Below are positions 49,997 through 54,235 of a stretch of DNA of 54,235 nt, piece after piece. The notes under the pieces were generated by a model that saw only the letters and a program-made list of their open reading frames with translations, searched no databases and was not told the DNA's origin. Source of the DNA: Bradyrhizobium sp. 132 (lineage in GTDB: Bacteria; Pseudomonadota; Alphaproteobacteria; Rhizobiales; Xanthobacteraceae); assembly GCF_023074185.1 (NCBI RefSeq), contig NZ_JADPKY010000067.1, positions 1 to 54,235 of the forward strand, written 5' to 3'. How positions within the stretch are numbered: position 1 is the stretch's first letter; each line of letters begins with the position of its first letter. The position numbers were made by a program, and so were the translations under genes.

Positions 49997-51217
49997 ATGA
50001 CGGATGGTCCAGTGATTATTGTCGGTGCCGGTCATGGCGGCTACCAGGTCGCGGCATCCCTGCGCCAGGCAGGTTTTTCCGCTCCCGTCTGCCTGGTCAA
50101 TGACGAGGCGCATCTGCCCTATCAACGGCCGCCGCTGTCCAAGGCCTATATCAAGGGCTCGGCCGGGCCGGAGAGCCTGATGTTCCGGCCGGAGAAGTTC
50201 TACCAGGACCAGACCATCGAACTGATCGCGGGCCGCGTGGTGTCGATCGACCGCGCGGGGCGCAAGGTACTGTTCGCGTCAGGAAAGACGCTGCCTTACG
50301 GCCATCTCGTGCTGGCGACCGGCGCGCGCAACCGTTTGCTCGATCTGCCCAACGCCAATCTCCCTGACGTAAAGTATCTGCGCATCCTCGACGAGAGCGA
50401 GGCGCTGCGAAAGATCATCCGGTCAAAGACACGCGTCGTGGTCATCGGTGCCGGCTTCATCGGACTGGAATTCGCGGCCACTGCGCGCATCAAGGGGCTG
50501 GAGGTCGATGTGCTTGAACTCGCCCCGCGTGTGATGGCGCGCGCCGTGACGGCGGAGGTCTCGGAGTATTTTCAGGCGCGGCATCGCGAGGCCGGCATCC
50601 GCATTCACCTTGGCGTACAGGCAACCGCGATCGAGGCTGAGGGCGGCAAGGTCACCGGCATCTCCTTGAGCGACGGAAGGCATCTGCCCGCCGATCTCGT
50701 CGTGGTCGGTGTCGGCGTGCTGCCGAACATCGAGCTTGCGGCGGAGGCGGGGCTGCCGGTTGCTGCCGGCATCATCGTCGACGAATATCTCTCGACCGCT
50801 GATCCTGATATCTCGGCGATCGGCGATTGCGCGTTGTTCGAAAGCGCGCGCTTCGGCGGTTCGCTGCGCGTGGAATCGGTGCAGAACGCCACCGATCACG
50901 CCCGCTGCCTCGCGGCGCGGCTGACCGGCGACCGGAAGGCCTATGACAGTCATCCTTGGTTCTGGAGCGACCAGGGGGACGACAAGCTGCAGATCGCGGG
51001 CCTCACCACCGGCTACGACCGTGTCGTGCTCCGCGGCGATCCCGCCCGGAAGGCGTTCTCGGCGTTCTGCTACAAGGGCGAGAAGCTGCTCGGCATCGAA
51101 TCGATCAACCGCGCCGGCGATCACATGTTCGGCCGCCGCCTGTTCGGCCTGGATCGCTCGATCACGCCGGAGCAGGCCGCTGATGAAAGTTTTGACCTGA
51201 AAGGCGCGCTGGCGTGA
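49997..51217 (+). CDS. NAD(P)H:ferredoxin reductase (rubredoxin/ferredoxin-NAD reductase type)
   Basis: A 406-residue FAD enzyme of the oxygenase-coupled ferredoxin reductase family. FAD motif VIIVGAGHGGYQVAASL (6-22), family-specific LPYQRPPLSKAYIKG, NAD motif VVVIGAGFIGLEFAATA (about 147-163) and second FAD site ISAIGDCALF are seen. The C-terminal Reductase_C domain includes PWFWSDQGDDKLQIAGL. Such proteins deliver electrons to a 2Fe-2S ferredoxin for P450s or ring hydroxylases. No ferredoxin or oxygenase gene is adjacent. The stop abuts that of the convergent ribokinase gene. Confidence 0.9.
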   Translation: MTDGPVIIVGAGHGGYQVAASLRQAGFSAPVCLVNDEAHLPYQRPPLSKAYIKGSAGPESLMFRPEKFYQDQTIELIAGRVVSIDRAGRKVLFASGKTLPYGHLVLATGARNRLLDLPNANLPDVKYLRILDESEALRKIIRSKTRVVVIGAGFIGLEFAATARIKGLEVDVLELAPRVMARAVTAEVSEYFQARHREAGIRIHLGVQATAIEAEGGKVTGISLSDGRHLPADLVVVGVGVLPNIELAAEAGLPVAAGIIVDEYLSTADPDISAIGDCALFESARFGGSLRVESVQNATDHARCLAARLTGDRKAYDSHPWFWSDQGDDKLQIAGLTTGYDRVVLRGDPARKAFSAFCYKGEKLLGIESINRAGDHMFGRRLFGLDRSITPEQAADESFDLKGALA

Positions 51218-52138
51218 TCAGCTCGCATTGAGGACGGCGGCGACTACCGCCGCCGTAGGCATCGACGGCCCCGCGCCCATGCGCTGCACGGAGATCGAGG
51301 CGGCGGCATTGGCGAACGCGAGTGCCGCGCGCAGTGCTGCGCCGTCGGCGAGTTGTGCCGCGAGCGCTCCCACAAAACAATCGCCCGCGCCTGTGGTGTC
51401 GATCGCCTTCACCGCGCGACCGGCCACCGACAACTCCTCGCGTCCGGCGAGCGCGAGCACGCCGCGCTTGCCGAGCGTGACGCAGATGGTCTGGTCCTCG
51501 CGCGCCTGAAGTTTTCGCGCGACGTCGATGATCCGCGCAGCCTCGTCACTCTCAGACAACTCCACGCCGGCGAGGAAGCCGAGCTCGGTCTCGTTCAGCA
51601 CGAGGATGTCGACGAGCGTGAGCAATTCGCCGGACATGTTTTGCGCCGGGGCCGGATTGAGCAGCGTCGTGGCCCCGGCCGCACGGGCGCGCCGGAAGAA
51701 CGCGGCAATCGTCGGCAGCGGGATTTCGAATTGGCTGACGGCAACGTCGCCTTTCAACATCGGTACAACGCTGACATCATCAGCGCCGACCAGCGCATTG
51801 GCGCCGGGAATGACGATGATGGTGTTGTCGGCGTCCGCCACGGTGATAATCGCGGTGCCGGTGTGGGCCTCAGTCGTCTCCTGGAGGTAGCCGAGATCGA
51901 TGCCCTGATCGCCAAGGAAAGCCTTCAGCTCACCTCCAAACGAATCCTTGCCGAGCCGTCCGATCAGCGTGGTCCTCGCGCCGAGCCGCGATGCCGCGAC
52001 CGCCTGGTTCGCGCCCTTGCCGCCCGGGAAATACAGTACCTGCTTGCCGGCGACGGTCTCGCCGACCCGGGGATGGCGATCGGCTGTCGCCACTACATCC
52101 ATGTTGATGCTGCCGGCGACGAAGACGCGTCCCATCAT
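51218..52138 (-). CDS. rbsK: Ribokinase (PfkB family)
   Basis: A 306-residue sugar kinase. The PfkB N-terminal signature is FPGGKGANQAVAASRLGA (about 38-55) and the C-terminal one is DTTGAGDCFVGALAAQLADG, with the catalytic Asp. SINMDVVATADRHPRVGET is typical of ribokinases. It phosphorylates ribose (or a nucleoside-derived sugar) with ATP. It lies 14 bases after a second PfkB kinase in the same direction, and the two are likely one transcript. No ribose transporter is in the window. Confidence 0.88.
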   Translation of the reverse strand: MMGRVFVAGSINMDVVATADRHPRVGETVAGKQVLYFPGGKGANQAVAASRLGARTTLIGRLGKDSFGGELKAFLGDQGIDLGYLQETTEAHTGTAIITVADADNTIIVIPGANALVGADDVSVVPMLKGDVAVSQFEIPLPTIAAFFRRARAAGATTLLNPAPAQNMSGELLTLVDILVLNETELGFLAGVELSESDEAARIIDVARKLQAREDQTICVTLGKRGVLALAGREELSVAGRAVKAIDTTGAGDCFVGALAAQLADGAALRAALAFANAAASISVQRMGAGPSMPTAAVVAAVLNAS

Positions 52139-52152
52139 GACTCCTGCGAACG

Positions 52153-53046
52153 CTAGACCCTGGCCTCGAACTCGTGCCTGACTTTGGCGATGTCGACAAG
52201 CGTCGGCAGGCCGGCTTCGTTGCCTAGACGCTGGATCTTGAAGGTCGAGGCGGCGCGGGCAAAATCAAAGTGCTCGCGCCAGCTTTTGCCGGGATGGGCG
52301 AGATAGGAATAGACATAGGCGCCGTGGAAGACATCGCCGGCGCCGTTGGTATCGATCACGCGCTCGCGCGGGATCGGCATCGCCGGCATGATCTCGACCG
52401 CGCCTGTTTCGTTGTACCAGAGCAGGCCCTTCTCACCCATGGTGATGCCGCCGATCTTGCAGCCGCGGCTCTTGAGGTAGTCCAGCATCTTCTCCGGCGT
52501 CAGGTCCATCTGTTCGCACAGGCGCTCGGCAACGATTGCGACGTCGATGAATTCCAATAGCTCATGCGTGTTGGTGCGCAGGCCGCCGCCGTCGAGCGAG
52601 GTCAGGATGCCGGCCTCGCGGCAGACTTTCGCGTAATGGATCGCGGCATCGGGCTGGTGGCCGTCGACATGCAGCGCGCGGCAGCCGCCGAGATTTAGCA
52701 TCGGGAACGGATGGATGTGGTCGTCGTCGCGGCAGCGGACGATGGCGCGCTTGCCGTCCTTCGGCATGATGAAGGACAGCGAGGACTGGTTGACCTTCCG
52801 CCCGTGCAGCGAGATCGCGTATTTCGCGCACATGTCCATGAACATGCGACCGAGCCAGTCATTGGCCGCGGTGGCGATCAGATCGGGCACGATGCCGAGC
52901 TTGGCGCAGCAGAACGCCGCTGTCACCGCGTTGCCGCCGAAGGAAACCGCGTAGTCGGAGGCCACGTGCTTCTCGTCGCCGGTCGGCATGTGGTCGGTAA
53001 TGAAGACGACGTCGATATAGGTCTGTCCGATAAAGAGAGCCTGCAT
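52153..53046 (-). CDS. PfkB-family sugar kinase, second copy
   Basis: A 297-residue kinase. It has AVSFGGNAVTAAFCCAKLG (about 37-55) and the ATP-site/catalytic VIDTNGAGDVFHGAYVYS (about 233-250). It differs clearly from the neighbouring ribokinase: it has SLDGGGLRTNTHELLEFIDVAIVAERL and belongs to the broader carbohydrate-kinase group. The ATG is chosen at MQALFIGQ, where the fold begins. The substrate is unknown; pairing with a ribokinase suggests a nucleoside or pentose salvage route. Confidence 0.85.
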   Translation of the reverse strand: MQALFIGQTYIDVVFITDHMPTGDEKHVASDYAVSFGGNAVTAAFCCAKLGIVPDLIATAANDWLGRMFMDMCAKYAISLHGRKVNQSSLSFIMPKDGKRAIVRCRDDDHIHPFPMLNLGGCRALHVDGHQPDAAIHYAKVCREAGILTSLDGGGLRTNTHELLEFIDVAIVAERLCEQMDLTPEKMLDYLKSRGCKIGGITMGEKGLLWYNETGAVEIMPAMPIPRERVIDTNGAGDVFHGAYVYSYLAHPGKSWREHFDFARAASTFKIQRLGNEAGLPTLVDIAKVRHEFEARV

Positions 53047-53258
53047 TGATTGTCCGTGATGCGCTTTGTGGTCCCGGCCGGCGCGCTTACTGTAGCACCG
53101 GTCCCGCTGAGGGACCGCTGAAATTATTCGCAAAACTGCCGCCCGAAGCGCTTGAGGTCGGCATAGTGCCGGAATACGACCATCACCGGGCAATGCCAAG
53201 CCCGGGCGAATGCCGTCTCTCGTTCCACGGTTCCGGGCCGATCCAACAGGGGGAAAAC

Positions 53259-54107
53259 ATGATCACCGGCCTCGATCACATCGTCGCTCTGGTCAGGGAT
53301 ATCGGTACGGCCAAGGCGGCCTATCAGACGCTGCTCGGGCGTGCGCCGGCGTGGCAGAACTCGGGCGAGGGCGCTGACCGGGTGCTGTTCACACTTGCGA
53401 ACATGACGATCGAGTTGATGGCGCCGAACGGATTCAGCGCGACCGCCGACCGCATGCGCGCGCTGCTCGGCGATCAAGAGGGTGTGCTTGCCAGCCTGTG
53501 CTTTCGTGTCGCAGACATGGGTAAAATGCACCGGCGGCTGGAGCGGGTGGCGCTCAAGCCGGATGGTGTTGCCGAGGTCGAAAGCAACGACGCGCAGAGC
53601 GGTGCGGTCCTCCGCTGGAAGCGGACGCGCGCCGCCACGGAGCTCACGCGCGGCGTGCGCATGTTCTTCCTCGAACTGGCCGATGAGCGTCCGCTTTCGC
53701 CTGCGACCGATATCGCGCCGATCGATGCGCTCGACCACGTCGTGATCATCACCGAGGATTCCGAACGCGCCGCCGCGCTCTACGGCGCGCGGCTCGGGCT
53801 TGATCTGGCGCTCGACCGCTCGCACCAGGATTGGGGCCAGCTGATGTTCTTCCGCTGCGGCGATCTCGTCGTCGAGGTGGTGCGCCGCCCCGTCGCGGGC
53901 GGCGACTCCCTGCATGACCGCCTTTGGGGCCTGAGCTGGCGGGTGATCGACATCGACGCCACGCGCGCCCGCCTGATCGCTGCCGGGCTCGACGTCACCG
54001 AGGTCCGCAACGGCCGCAAGCCGGGCACGCGGGTGATGACGGTCAGGGCCGGCACTTGCGGCATCCAGACGGTGCTGCTGGAGCGCTCGCCGAAGCCGGT
54101 GGAGTAG
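53259..54107 (+). CDS. Two-domain VOC-family (glyoxalase/dioxygenase fold) protein
   Basis: A 282-residue cytoplasmic protein made of two vicinal-oxygen-chelate modules. The first begins GLDHIVALVRDIGTAKAAYQTLLG (4-27). The second begins ALDHVVIITEDSERAAALYGARLG (about 154-177). Metal-site candidates are the His of each DHIV/DHVV and late Glu residues (TIELMAP, VVEVVRRP). GGGGGAAAAC precedes the ATG. Members include glyoxalases, extradiol dioxygenases and lyases; the reaction cannot be decided. It is divergent from the sugar kinases. Confidence 0.85.
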   Translation: MITGLDHIVALVRDIGTAKAAYQTLLGRAPAWQNSGEGADRVLFTLANMTIELMAPNGFSATADRMRALLGDQEGVLASLCFRVADMGKMHRRLERVALKPDGVAEVESNDAQSGAVLRWKRTRAATELTRGVRMFFLELADERPLSPATDIAPIDALDHVVIITEDSERAAALYGARLGLDLALDRSHQDWGQLMFFRCGDLVVEVVRRPVAGGDSLHDRLWGLSWRVIDIDATRARLIAAGLDVTEVRNGRKPGTRVMTVRAGTCGIQTVLLERSPKPVE

Positions 54108-54121
54108 GTTAGGCCTTTCCC

Positions 54122-54143
54122 CGTCATTGCGAGCGCAGCGAAG
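54122..54143. repeat. Partial copy of the CGTCATTGCGA palindromic repeat
   Basis: CGTCATTGCGAGCGCAGCGAAG matches one arm of the repeat at 39640-39725. The second arm is missing or outside the window. Confidence 0.6.
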
Positions 54144-54218
54144 ATTCCATGGGGAGTGGATAGCGACCAAGTCTGAGGCCAGACTGAGGTTGCAATACCA
54201 CCCAACCTGGAGACGACG

Positions 54219-54235
54219 ATGTTGCTCGATCATCC
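54219..54235 (+). CDS. Start of a further gene, cut by the window edge
   Basis: ATGTTGCTCGATCATCC follows CTGGAGACGACG, a reasonable ribosome site, and stays open to the edge (MLLDHP). Five complete codons are too few for a family call. Confidence 0.4.

Noticed and set aside
1..54235. CRISPR arrays, tRNA or rRNA genes
   Set aside because: No regularly spaced direct repeats, cloverleaf sequences or ribosomal RNA motifs were noticed on either strand; this was by eye, so a tRNA could be missed.

Overview
The window looks like a chromosomal segment of a Bradyrhizobium-type alphaproteobacterium (Nitrobacteraceae). The evidence is high GC, a nitrate-assimilation block whose gene order (nrtABC, narK, a one-domain globin, a flavoprotein, nasC) matches the known Bradyrhizobium locus, DUF1236 secreted proteins, an HWE-family histidine kinase, many TRAP, MFS and LysR/GntR genes, and palindromic intergenic repeats. 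No rRNA, tRNA or CRISPR array was seen. The identification rests on gene content and order only, because no search could be run.

Layout. 1-320: the end of an IS5-type insertion sequence abutting a broken gene. 500-3770: an Xre and a LysR regulator with an ATGA overlap, a small conserved gene, and ccdA. 4050-6350: two secreted low-complexity envelope proteins. 6700-9400: an enolase-superfamily sugar-acid enzyme beside an HWE sensor kinase that carries a frameshift. 9580-10400: three small secreted or membrane proteins, one of only 26 residues. 10690-15990: a TRAP transporter operon, a serine hydrolase and an intradiol dioxygenase. 16020-17890: a divergent LysR/NmrA pair with a perfect inverted repeat between them.

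17930-30541 is the nitrate block. A fused PP2C phosphatase/protein kinase and a formate/nitrite channel run leftward. nrtABC and then narK-bjgb-flp-nasC run rightward. NrtABC and NarK would import nitrate, NasC (Mo-bisMGD, 4Fe-4S and a BFD-like 2Fe-2S domain) reduces it to nitrite with electrons from Flp, the globin is expected to deal with nitric oxide, and the FNT channel moves nitrite. Three sigma54-type promoters (leftward for the channel, rightward for nrtA and narK) share one design: a pair of NtrC-like dyads centred 110-111 bp upstream of the -24 box, and a hexaloop hairpin of ANTAR-target type at about +2 or +3 of the transcript. The enhancer between the channel gene and nrtA is bidirectional. 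This is the most interesting signal in the window.

30800-42960: assorted carbon metabolism. It includes two SMP-30 lactonases, an aldo/keto reductase, a DMT exporter, a zinc dehydrogenase, an Lrp regulator divergent from a homodimeric 2-oxoacid dehydrogenase E1 (an mdeR/mdeB-like pair), an aldehyde dehydrogenase, a uronate-dehydrogenase-like enzyme divergent from a lactonase, and an MFS exporter. 43180-48943: a GntR regulator divergent from a sugar-acid dehydratase and a second TRAP transporter, with repeated ATTGTCAAT-type operators. 48960-54235: an enoyl-CoA hydratase, a ferredoxin reductase, two tandem PfkB sugar kinases, a two-domain VOC protein and the start of a further gene.
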